Position numbers and translations under genes: made by a program
Notes under the pieces: model-generated
Databases searched by the model: none
Told to the model about the DNA's origin: nothing
What the model saw: only the letters and a program-made list of their open reading frames with translations
Assembly (NCBI GenBank): GCA_040758255.1
Contig: JBFLVX010000028.1
Span: 1-19,605 of the forward strand
Reading direction: 5' to 3'
Source: JACRPZ01 sp040758255
Lineage (GTDB): Bacteria; Nitrospirota; Thermodesulfovibrionia; UBA6902
Length of the DNA stretch: 19,605 bases
Part shown: positions 7,176 to 15,414 of the stretch, one piece after another
Numbering within the stretch: position 1 is the stretch's first letter
Layout of the letters: every line of letters begins with the position of its first letter

Positions 7176-7263
7176 AGTTGTGAGCGTCATTCCCGCAGAC
7201 CTTAGGCGGAAATTCAGCTAAAGCAATATAACAATAACTATAATCTTTAAATGAGGAGGGGAA

Positions 7264-10200
7264 ATGAAGGTAAGGGGAAATTTAAATCCAAGTGTAAAAC
7301 TTATTGGAGTTCTTCTTGCAGTTGCATCTTTCATGCTGACTTTTATTGGTTTTACCCTTGAACTGCAGGCGGGACAATATACGCTGTACAGTCAACGGAT
7401 TATTATTGATAGTGATGCAATGATAGGGAATGGCAGCGCCCTTGATCCAACAAATTTCCCTCTTTTATTAAAATTATCCGATCCACTTAACCCTCTGTTT
7501 TCATATGCCCAAACAGACGGCGACGATATTTTTTTTACAGATGCTGCCGGAGAAAGAATAGATCATGAAATTGTAACGTATGATGCTTCTGATACTGATG
7601 GGGATGGAAAAGAAATTATTGCATGGGTCAGGATACCTGTTTTATCTTCAATTGCAAACACTGATATTTTTATGTATTACGGCAATCCGTATGCCTTCAA
7701 TCAGGAGAATCCCGAAGGGGTATGGGACAATAATTATGTAATGGTTCATCATCTTGACGAGACATCAGGACAGCACCTTGATTCAACGGCAAATTATAAT
7801 GATTCAACTGTCGTAAATGTTACTGCACAGGGCCAAACAGGCACGGCAAAGATAGGCGGAGCTGATGAATTCAGCGCAAATAAATATGTAAATATTCCTG
7901 ACAATAATTCTTTGGATCTTGTTGAGAACAATGGTGCGCTTACCCTTTCAGCATGGGTGTATGCAAGGAGTTCTGGTGCGGAAGCGGCTGGTGTCGCCGG
8001 TATAATCACTAAAACCGATGGCGACGCAGGATATACATTGCGCATAGATGGACCTAATTGTAGTGGTTTTAATAATATGGTTGTGACGGGCTCACGAAGT
8101 GGTAATTGGCGTATGGTATGTTCAACGAATACTTTAAATATAAACAATTGGTATTACCTGTCGTTCACATATGATTCGCTTGATCCGTATAACCTAAATG
8201 ATGATATGCGTTACATATATATAAACGGCGATTTAAACAATTCAAGAAATACTCCAGTCGAAATTGATAATTCACCAACAGACTTGCGTATTGGGGAGTG
8301 GGGGCAAGTGTCATTTGACGGCTTCATTGACGAAGTCCGTATATCTAATACTGCACGTTCAGCAGACTGGATAAGAGCGGAATATAATAACCAGAATACC
8401 CCAGGCTCTTATATTGACTTTGCAGACGGTGGAATGCAAAATTGCGCTGATAACGATAACGACGGCTATTCGCCTGATGGAGGAAAATGTGGACTTATAG
8501 ATTGTGACGACAGCAATGCTAATGTCAATCCCAATGCAACAGAAATATGCAACGGCATAGATGATAATTGTGGTGGACAGATAGATGAGGGATTGACTGT
8601 AGGTGACTATTACAGGGACGATGATGGAGATAACTATGGCGATCCATTAAATGCGATTTATGATTGCGCAGTGCCGGGATATGTAGCAGACAATACAGAC
8701 TGTGACGATACAGATACCTTAGAGCATCCGAATCAGGCATGGTATCAGGATAGTGATGATGATGGCTATAAGGACGGTACGATTAATACTACTTCATGCG
8801 AACGGCTTTCAAACCATAAAGTACAATCTGAGTTAGCATCTGTATTGGTAGATTGTAATGACAGCGACTCAACGATCAATCCCGGCTCATCTGAGATAAT
8901 ATATAACGGCAAAGATGACGACTGTAATGCTGCCACAAAAGATGATGACTTAGATGGAGATGGCTATCCAGAAGTCACAGATTGTAACGACAGCGATGCG
9001 TTAGTCAATCCCGGCTTTTCCGAGGTTCACTATAACGGCAAGGATGACGACTGTAGTTCTCTCACAAAGGATGACAACCTTGATAGTGACGGCTATCCAA
9101 ATTCCGCAGATTGTAATGACAGCGATCCTGATGCTTATCCAGGAGCTATTGAGATATGTGACGATAAAGACAATGACTGTGACGGTCTAACTGATGAGGG
9201 GACTGAGTGCTGGACAAAGACCGGACTATCAGGAGGGGGCAAGCAGTACAATATCACAGTAGACCCCTTGAATCCGGATATAGTCTATACCACGTCAGAT
9301 ATGATAGGCGCATATAAAAGTATTGATAAAGGCGAACACTGGGAATGGAGCAATAGAGATATCTATATTGATGCCTATAGTATAGCATTTGATCCTGTAG
9401 ATATTAATCCTGCAGATGGAAAGAGCGATACAGTATATTTAACAAATCCAAAAGGCATTTTTAGAAGTGTTGACGGAGGAGGGACGTGGAATAATGTATA
9501 TTCAGAGGGAAAATCTTCGGGCAACCAATCAACATGTACTTTAACGCCATATGTATGCATATATAACAAACACCAGATGCACGTTGGCACTGATGGAACT
9601 GTGTATGTGCCGACTCTTACTGGTAAAGTTATTGTAGGCAGTAAACACGTAACGGTTTGGGGCGGACTTGATATCGTTGCCCCTTATATAATCAATGGCA
9701 TCGTGATACCAGATGAAGATGGGTATGTTTGGGGACAACTTAATATAGGCGCCACGTCTGAAATTAATGGCATTGTGTCACCGGTAGCCGGTGTAATAGT
9801 AGTTGCCACAGAGACAGATGGAATTATTACATATAACATGAACATTGACCCGCAAACAAACTTGCCTTATGGCGTTACTGGACAATTGCAGAGAGATAAT
9901 GTCCGAGACATTATAATGGACCCAAGCAATCATAATCTGCTGTATGCGTTAGCTGGTGAAGAAACGGCATGGGTTGTGGCGGATTTCTATACAAGCGAAA
10001 ATGGGGGATTGACATGGACGCTTAAGCATTCATTTACTGGATGGGTTTATGATAAAAACGGGGTCATTATAAACACGCCGATATATTTAAAAACGCTAAA
10101 AGAGAGATACATTGGGGTAAATAATTCAGGCAGGATATTTATTATTGGTCACGGCTCGATTCATCGGAGCGATGATGGTGGACAGTCATGGAGTTATAGC

Positions 10201-12807
10201 AGATTTGGTGCGACATGGCCTCTTGGTGATTATATTTTCCCGCAGGAAGATGGTGATATGTTTATTACGTCTATTGCTGCCGGGCCGGATTCCAATACAT
10301 GGTTCTTAACAACCGGGAGTGGTGTTGGGCGAAGCGACGATAATGGGAATACTTGGAAGTGGAAAGTGAAAGGACTCAGAATTAATGGCGGTTTAAAGTG
10401 CATTGAGGATCCGAATAACAATAACAATATATATTGCGGGCTTGGAGACAATCAGATGATCAGAAGCACAAACGGCGGAAGCACATGGACGAGCGAGGCT
10501 TGGGAGCATAATCCCAACGATTATTGGGGAGATGTGCAGGACCTGGTCTTTGACCCTGACGATCCAAGTATAGTATATGCTTTGATGCTTCAATCGCGTA
10601 CAGTCTTTATTTTATGTGGGAAAGAAAATACACTTGGAAAGTGGGAATGGACGGAAGTCTATGCTAACAGAGATTGGTTAAGCTACGACGATAGTCATGG
10701 CAACATCAGATTTGACCCGTCGGACCATAATAAGATTTATGTTGGATTATGGTTATTTGCCGGTTCCAGCGTTGGCGTGATAGAAGGCGTATTAGATAGG
10801 ATAAATGCCAGCGTTGTTTGGAGTTGGATTGGTGATGGGAGTAATATCGATCCGGCAGTCAATCGTGGCCTTCCGAGTAATACAGCATATAGTTTCATGG
10901 ATATAGCATCAAACGGCAATTTATATTTAGGCACGGATCATGAATTGTACAAATACAATAAAAATAGTGGGCAGTGGACATTCATATCAAGTCAAGGTTT
11001 CCGCCGTGGCAGCTTCAGTATTGACCCTAACAATCCTAATACCTTATGGGCCGGCGGCAATTATGGCGCGTACAAGTCAACAGATGGAGGAACAACATGG
11101 AGCTTTATGACAGAAGGCATAGGACTTGGTAACTATTACGTATCAGCAACCCATACAACTGAATCAGGCGTAGTGTTTATTGCATTCGGTCCTGGAGGAG
11201 GGCGCCTATATCCGGAACAGACGCCATCAGTTCTCGCATTGTGGGGGGTGTGGTATTCGCTTGACGGGGGTGTGTCATGGGCAAAATTCATTGATGGGAT
11301 GAACGATCTAAGAGTTAAACAGTTTACATCTGTTAAATCGCCTGCATCTAATTATCAAAGAATATGGCTGACTTCAGATACAACGCCGATGTATTTTCAA
11401 TGCACTGACAGCGATAGTGACGGCTATGCTGCTGAGGGCGGGCCATGTGGAGAGATTGACTGTAATGACAGCAATCCGGCAATACATCCCGGAGCAACCG
11501 AGATATGCGATGGCGTGGATAACGACTGTGACCAACAGATTGATGACGACTTAACGGCACCGCTGAACGATTTACAGGCTGGGGTTTGCTCAGGTTCTGT
11601 AAAGACCTGCAATGGAACTGGCGGATGGATGAATAATTACAATAGCATAGCGAATTATGAGTCAGCAGAGATCACATGTGATGCTTTGGACAACGACTGT
11701 GATGATGAGACGGATGAAGGCGTGCAAAGCACCTACTATCAGGACGCTGATTCGGATACCTTCGGCAACCTTGTAGTTACCTCACAAGCGTGCGATGTGC
11801 CTGCCGGTTATGTAACTAATAATACTGACTGCGATGACAGCGATGCGTTAGTCAATCCGAGCGTAGCAGAAATACACTATAACGGTATAGATGACGATTG
11901 CAATTCCTCCACATTAGACAAAAATATTGATGCCGGCTTCGATCCTAACGCAAATGGCACAGTTCGTTCTATAGTAGTACAGAGTGATGGGAAGATACTC
12001 ATCGGAGGCCTTTTCACAACCATCGGTGGAACGACACGAAACCGCATAGCGCGGCTGAATGCGGACGGTAGCCTTGACTCTACATTTAATCCCAATGCAA
12101 ACAATACTGTTTGGTTCATTACTGTGCAAAAAGTGGGAAATGAAGAAAAGATTCTTATCGGCGGAAATTTCACGACTATTGGAGGGATAACGCGCAATCG
12201 CATAGCAAGGTTGAACGCAAACAACAGCCTCGATGTTGATTTTAATCCCAATGCGAATAACACAGTACGTTCAATAGCGGTGCAGTCAGACGGTAAGATA
12301 CTTGTCGGAGGATATTTCACGGCAATTAGCGGCGTGACTCGCAATCGAATCGCTCGACTTGATTTAGATGGGAGCCTTGACTCTTCATTTAATCCAAACT
12401 CTGACCATATAATATTTTTTATAAAGGTGCTGGACGATGGCAAGATACTTGTTGGTGGCGCCTTTTCGTATATAAGCGGAACAAGCCACTACTGTTGTAT
12501 AGCGCGTCTAAATGTGGATGGAAATCTTGATTCTTCATTCTCTGCAATAGCTAATCAAACCGTAAATTCAGTAGCTTTGTTAGAGTCTGGTGACGTACTT
12601 ATCGGTGGAACTTTTACAGCAATTAATGGAACGCCCCATAACCGTATTGCACGACTACATGCAAACGGAAGTGTTGATGCTTACTTTGATCTTAACGCAA
12701 ACGACTATGTCTTATCTTTGGCTGTACAGGGAGACGGGATGATACTCATCGGCGGAGATTTCACAACGATTAACGGAATAGTGCGCAATCGTATAGCGCG
12801 GTTCTGA
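7264..12807 (+). CDS. Secreted mosaic protein: DUF2341, LamG-like, MopE, Asp-box propeller, MopE, delta-60 repeats
   Basis: 1847 residues, exported. Order: signal peptide (about 1-37), DUF2341-like domain (about 45-135), LamG/concanavalin-like domain (about 150-385, ending FIDEVRISNTARSADWI), first MopE-type Cys/Asp block (about 393-650), Asp-box propeller region (about 651-1378), second MopE block (about 1379-1555), and six delta-60 repeats of about 49 residues (about 1558-1847). The MopE blocks carry DxDxDG-like calcium loops (e.g. DNDNDGY, DLDGDGY, DSDSDGY) and repeated D-C-[DN]-D-S and Y-N-G-[KI]-D-D-D-C units. Eight Asp-box motifs (SxDxGxTW-like, e.g. RSVDGGGTW, KSTDGGTTW) mark the propeller. 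There is no transmembrane anchor and no PEP-CTERM or type IX signal, so it is probably released or held by other surface parts. ATG at 7264 with GAGGAGG 3-4 nt upstream. Composition is visibly more AT-rich than glyQS or ppdK. Role unknown: adhesion or glycan binding is a guess. Confidence 0.85.
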   Translation: MKVRGNLNPSVKLIGVLLAVASFMLTFIGFTLELQAGQYTLYSQRIIIDSDAMIGNGSALDPTNFPLLLKLSDPLNPLFSYAQTDGDDIFFTDAAGERIDHEIVTYDASDTDGDGKEIIAWVRIPVLSSIANTDIFMYYGNPYAFNQENPEGVWDNNYVMVHHLDETSGQHLDSTANYNDSTVVNVTAQGQTGTAKIGGADEFSANKYVNIPDNNSLDLVENNGALTLSAWVYARSSGAEAAGVAGIITKTDGDAGYTLRIDGPNCSGFNNMVVTGSRSGNWRMVCSTNTLNINNWYYLSFTYDSLDPYNLNDDMRYIYINGDLNNSRNTPVEIDNSPTDLRIGEWGQVSFDGFIDEVRISNTARSADWIRAEYNNQNTPGSYIDFADGGMQNCADNDNDGYSPDGGKCGLIDCDDSNANVNPNATEICNGIDDNCGGQIDEGLTVGDYYRDDDGDNYGDPLNAIYDCAVPGYVADNTDCDDTDTLEHPNQAWYQDSDDDGYKDGTINTTSCERLSNHKVQSELASVLVDCNDSDSTINPGSSEIIYNGKDDDCNAATKDDDLDGDGYPEVTDCNDSDALVNPGFSEVHYNGKDDDCSSLTKDDNLDSDGYPNSADCNDSDPDAYPGAIEICDDKDNDCDGLTDEGTECWTKTGLSGGGKQYNITVDPLNPDIVYTTSDMIGAYKSIDKGEHWEWSNRDIYIDAYSIAFDPVDINPADGKSDTVYLTNPKGIFRSVDGGGTWNNVYSEGKSSGNQSTCTLTPYVCIYNKHQMHVGTDGTVYVPTLTGKVIVGSKHVTVWGGLDIVAPYIINGIVIPDEDGYVWGQLNIGATSEINGIVSPVAGVIVVATETDGIITYNMNIDPQTNLPYGVTGQLQRDNVRDIIMDPSNHNLLYALAGEETAWVVADFYTSENGGLTWTLKHSFTGWVYDKNGVIINTPIYLKTLKERYIGVNNSGRIFIIGHGSIHRSDDGGQSWSYSRFGATWPLGDYIFPQEDGDMFITSIAAGPDSNTWFLTTGSGVGRSDDNGNTWKWKVKGLRINGGLKCIEDPNNNNNIYCGLGDNQMIRSTNGGSTWTSEAWEHNPNDYWGDVQDLVFDPDDPSIVYALMLQSRTVFILCGKENTLGKWEWTEVYANRDWLSYDDSHGNIRFDPSDHNKIYVGLWLFAGSSVGVIEGVLDRINASVVWSWIGDGSNIDPAVNRGLPSNTAYSFMDIASNGNLYLGTDHELYKYNKNSGQWTFISSQGFRRGSFSIDPNNPNTLWAGGNYGAYKSTDGGTTWSFMTEGIGLGNYYVSATHTTESGVVFIAFGPGGGRLYPEQTPSVLALWGVWYSLDGGVSWAKFIDGMNDLRVKQFTSVKSPASNYQRIWLTSDTTPMYFQCTDSDSDGYAAEGGPCGEIDCNDSNPAIHPGATEICDGVDNDCDQQIDDDLTAPLNDLQAGVCSGSVKTCNGTGGWMNNYNSIANYESAEITCDALDNDCDDETDEGVQSTYYQDADSDTFGNLVVTSQACDVPAGYVTNNTDCDDSDALVNPSVAEIHYNGIDDDCNSSTLDKNIDAGFDPNANGTVRSIVVQSDGKILIGGLFTTIGGTTRNRIARLNADGSLDSTFNPNANNTVWFITVQKVGNEEKILIGGNFTTIGGITRNRIARLNANNSLDVDFNPNANNTVRSIAVQSDGKILVGGYFTAISGVTRNRIARLDLDGSLDSSFNPNSDHIIFFIKVLDDGKILVGGAFSYISGTSHYCCIARLNVDGNLDSSFSAIANQTVNSVALLESGDVLIGGTFTAINGTPHNRIARLHANGSVDAYFDLNANDYVLSLAVQGDGMILIGGDFTTINGIVRNRIARF
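8437..9213 (+). repeat. First MopE-type calcium/cysteine repeat block
   Basis: Protein-level repeat array within the giant gene (residues about 393-650). Units of about 35-45 residues each combine an Asp-rich calcium-type loop with a 'DCDDSxxxxNPxAxEIC' or 'YNGKDDDC' segment. Two adjacent units at about 8860-9090 are near copies of each other at the DNA level, which indicates local duplication. Confidence 0.75.
11935..12804 (+). repeat. Six tandem delta-60 repeats
   Basis: Residues about 1558-1847. The repeat unit is roughly 'FNPNANNTVRSIAVQSDGK' followed by 'ILIGGxFTTIxGxxRNRIAR' and 'LNADGSLDSx'. Copies 1-3 are close, copies 4 and 5 are diverged (copy 4 has SHYCC in place of the RNR motif), and copy 6 stops after RNRIARF. 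The family is predicted to form beta-propeller-like blades; function unknown. Confidence 0.85.
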
Positions 12808-12842
12808 ATCAAAGTTGGGAAGGTAGGGAAAGAAGAACAAAG

Positions 12843-12873
12843 CAAAGGAGCAGGCTTATAACCTGCTCCTTTG
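12843..12873. terminator. Bidirectional hairpin terminator between convergent genes
   Basis: Perfect 12-bp arms at 12843-12854 and 12862-12873 with loop CTTATAA. The U-tract is weak on the plus strand (TTTGTATTAT) and moderate on the minus strand (GCTTTGTTCTTC after the stem). It lies between the convergent giant gene and GGDEF-EAL gene and can serve both. Confidence 0.8.
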
Positions 12874-12913
12874 TATTATGCCATTTTAAGTTTAAGATTA
12901 TAAGACTGCAGAA

Positions 12914-15400
12914 CTACCCTCCGCCGTTCAGGCTCTGCCTTAAAAACTTTCCTGCGGATTCAACATCCAGAGGCTTGGAGAATAAGTATCCCTGCATGTT
13001 TTTGCAGTTTAGGTGTCTGAGATGGGCAAGTTGTTCGATTGTCTCCACCCCCTCTGCAATAACTTCCAGATTAAGGTTGTTGGCAAGAGATGCGATCGCC
13101 TTCACGATCTCCAGCTTTTCATCATTATCTATGCCTATTTTTGCGATAAAAGAGCGGTCTATTTTTAACGCATCAAGGGGGAACTGATGTAAATAGCTTA
13201 AAGATGAATAACCTGTTCCAAAATCATCAATATGCAGTTTCACATTGAGCACTTTCAGTTCCGCTAACAATTTTGACGCGGATTCGGCATTCTCCATGAT
13301 CATGCTTTCGGTAATCTCAAGAATCAAACTCTCCGGTCTTATCCCTGCATTCAGGATCGCATCTTTCACAGTAGAGACAAGATGCGGCGTAAACTGCTTT
13401 ATGGATAAATTTACACCCATGGATATATTGCAGGAAACCTGTTTCTGCCATATGCTTAACTGTCTGCAAGCCTCTTCGAGCACCCACTTGCCTAAAGGCA
13501 GGATCATTCCGGTATCTTCAGCTATTGAAATGAATTCACCCGGCATTATCATGCCGCGGTTAGGGTGGTTCCACCTTACAAGCGCCTCAAAACCCTTTAT
13601 CTTGCCGGTATCCATAAGCATGATAGGCTGATAGTTAAGATGAAATTCATGATTTTCTATAGCGTGCCTTAGATCTGTTTCCAACTGTAGTCTGGCCACT
13701 ACGTGTGCGTGCATTCTTTCGTCAAATATTTCATAACGTGCCCTGCCGTTCAGCTTTGCGTGATACATTGCAATATCGGCATCGCGCAGCATATGTTCAG
13801 GATTAACGTATCCGGCTGCGCTTAAGGAGATGCCTATACTGGCAGAAGTAAAGACCTCGTTACCGCTAAGATTAAAAGGCAGCTCAACTTTATGTTTTAT
13901 ACGATTTATAATATGTTCTACATCATTATTGCTTTTGATATCTTCAAGGAGGATTGCGAACTCATCTCCCCCCAGGCGCGCTACGGTCTCTCCAGGGCGC
14001 AGACACTCCTCAAGTCTTTGACTTACTGCAACAAGCAACTGATCTCCAATCGTGTGCCCGAGACTGTCATTTACCACCTTAAAGCGGTCCAGATCAACAA
14101 AAAGCACGGAAAAAATGTAATCTTTATGCCGCGCCGCACGCCTGTCAGCATGTTTCAGCCTGTCCATAAAGAGAACACGGTTTGGCAGTCCTGTCAGGGT
14201 ATCATGAAAGGCATCGTGTATCAACTGTTCCTCGGCAATCTTGCGTTCGGTAATCTCTGTCTGGGACCCCGCCATTCTGTCAACAATTCCGGACTCATTC
14301 TTGACCGCAAGCCCCCGGCTGAGCATCCAGCGATAAGTTCCATCCTTATGCAGCATGCGGTATTCGCATATAAAATGCGAAGCAGGCGTTTCTATACTGC
14401 TGGCTATTTCCGACTCAACCCGCTTTCTGTCATCAGGATGCACCCTGTTGAACCATTCTTCCGGGGGGTCTTTGACTTCATCTTCATCGTAACCGAGCAT
14501 CGCCTTCCATCGAGGAGAAAAATAAATTTTATTGGCTGTTATATCCCAATCCCACAATCCATCATTGGCGCCTCTTGCGGCAAGCTCATACCGTCTTTCG
14601 CTTTCGCGTAAAGCATCTTCTGCAAGAATGCTTCTCCGTATCTCTTTCTGTATCTTTTCATACCCATTTTTGATGGCTGTGCTCATTTCGTTAAAATGTG
14701 TAGCAAGTTCTCCAAATTCTGTCCTGTCGTGATATTCAACCGTAGGATTGAAATCTCCTGAAGCGATCTTTCTTGTGGCCTCCAACAATTTACTTATCGG
14801 ATAGGTAACGAAATTTATCAGGTTTGCGGCAACAAATATGGCTATGATAAGTGTTCCCAAAAGAGTAAAGACCATGATTGTCTTAACATTATTGACATTA
14901 TCCATGGCGTTTTTTGAGAGCGTTTCGAGATGAAGGCTTGCCCTGTGCGACATATTTTCCGTGATCCCAAGAAGATTATTGCCTTGCTCTACAGCATTAA
15001 GTTTGAGTTTATCAAGTCTGCCCGCGTTTGCAGAACCGGTTATGTAGTAACTTATGTAATCTTCGTATTGATGAATAAGCTGCTGCATCTCTTGCAGATT
15101 TTTTGTCAATTCAGGAGAGTGGTGGCAGGCGGTGCAATTATCGCTGGCGTCATCAAGTATCCTTACGTTTCCGACTATGGAATCAAGCTCTCGCGCAAAT
15201 CCGGTTTTTACACTATACAGGTCTGCCTGAACAGTCTGAAGGCTAAAGACAAGCGACCGCCTCATGCTTTCAACCTGGTGCAGCTCTATTACACGGCGCA
15301 GCCTTTCAGTGGAATCGTGTATATACCATATAGACAATACCGCTCCGACACTGAAACAGGCAAAGAGGATAAAGAGCGACGTTATTATTTTCTTTTTCAT
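12914..15400 (-). CDS. Membrane c-di-GMP enzyme: haem-c-motif sensor, HAMP, PAS, GGDEF, EAL
   Basis: 828 residues. Predicted to make and/or break cyclic di-GMP in response to a periplasmic cue. Order: transmembrane helix 1 (5-26), helical periplasmic domain (about 27-172) containing Cys89-x-x-Cys92-His93, a c-type haem attachment motif, transmembrane helix 2 (about 174-196), HAMP (about 196-250), PAS_3-type PAS (about 268-388), GGDEF (about 396-560), EAL (about 572-822). The GGDEF motif is intact (477-481). The inhibitory I-site position reads RPGE (468-471) in place of RxxD. EAL key residues are present: Glu605 (EALVR), Asn664, Glu695, Asp725-Asp726 (DDFGTG), Lys746, Glu783, Gln803. Both activities are therefore possible. 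The ATG at 15398-15400 has only a distant AAGG, and the stop of the PhnD-like gene is 14 nt upstream, so translation is probably coupled and the two proteins are likely partners. Confidence 0.92.
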   Translation of the reverse strand: MKKKIITSLFILFACFSVGAVLSIWYIHDSTERLRRVIELHQVESMRRSLVFSLQTVQADLYSVKTGFARELDSIVGNVRILDDASDNCTACHHSPELTKNLQEMQQLIHQYEDYISYYITGSANAGRLDKLKLNAVEQGNNLLGITENMSHRASLHLETLSKNAMDNVNNVKTIMVFTLLGTLIIAIFVAANLINFVTYPISKLLEATRKIASGDFNPTVEYHDRTEFGELATHFNEMSTAIKNGYEKIQKEIRRSILAEDALRESERRYELAARGANDGLWDWDITANKIYFSPRWKAMLGYDEDEVKDPPEEWFNRVHPDDRKRVESEIASSIETPASHFICEYRMLHKDGTYRWMLSRGLAVKNESGIVDRMAGSQTEITERKIAEEQLIHDAFHDTLTGLPNRVLFMDRLKHADRRAARHKDYIFSVLFVDLDRFKVVNDSLGHTIGDQLLVAVSQRLEECLRPGETVARLGGDEFAILLEDIKSNNDVEHIINRIKHKVELPFNLSGNEVFTSASIGISLSAAGYVNPEHMLRDADIAMYHAKLNGRARYEIFDERMHAHVVARLQLETDLRHAIENHEFHLNYQPIMLMDTGKIKGFEALVRWNHPNRGMIMPGEFISIAEDTGMILPLGKWVLEEACRQLSIWQKQVSCNISMGVNLSIKQFTPHLVSTVKDAILNAGIRPESLILEITESMIMENAESASKLLAELKVLNVKLHIDDFGTGYSSLSYLHQFPLDALKIDRSFIAKIGIDNDEKLEIVKAIASLANNLNLEVIAEGVETIEQLAHLRHLNCKNMQGYLFSKPLDVESAGKFLRQSLNGGG

Positions 15401-15414
15401 TTACAATGTAACCT

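Larger units (their letters stand above)
6940..7263. other. 324-nt gene-free region holding a candidate RNA gene or leader
   Basis: Between glyS and the giant secreted protein. It contains, in order, a promoter (6950-6979), a foldable stretch (about 6986-7119), a rho-independent terminator (7142-7175), a degenerate palindrome fragment (about 7184-7213), a possible isolated -10 box TATAAT (7239-7244, no good -35), and the GAGGAGG ribosome binding site of the next gene (7254-7260). Confidence 0.6.

Noticed and set aside
11877..12443. 188-codon minus-strand open frame
   Set aside because: Mirror frame of the delta-60 repeats; its repetitive sequence is a by-product of the real coding strand.
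7264..12807. CRISPR array or tandem DNA repeats in the giant gene
   Set aside because: The periodicity is protein-level (MopE and delta-60 units) in one continuous reading frame; there are no identical direct repeats with unique spacers.
13892..14611. 239-codon plus-strand open frame
   Set aside because: It lies wholly inside the GGDEF-EAL gene on the opposite strand, whose motifs are intact. No ribosome binding site or recognisable domain.
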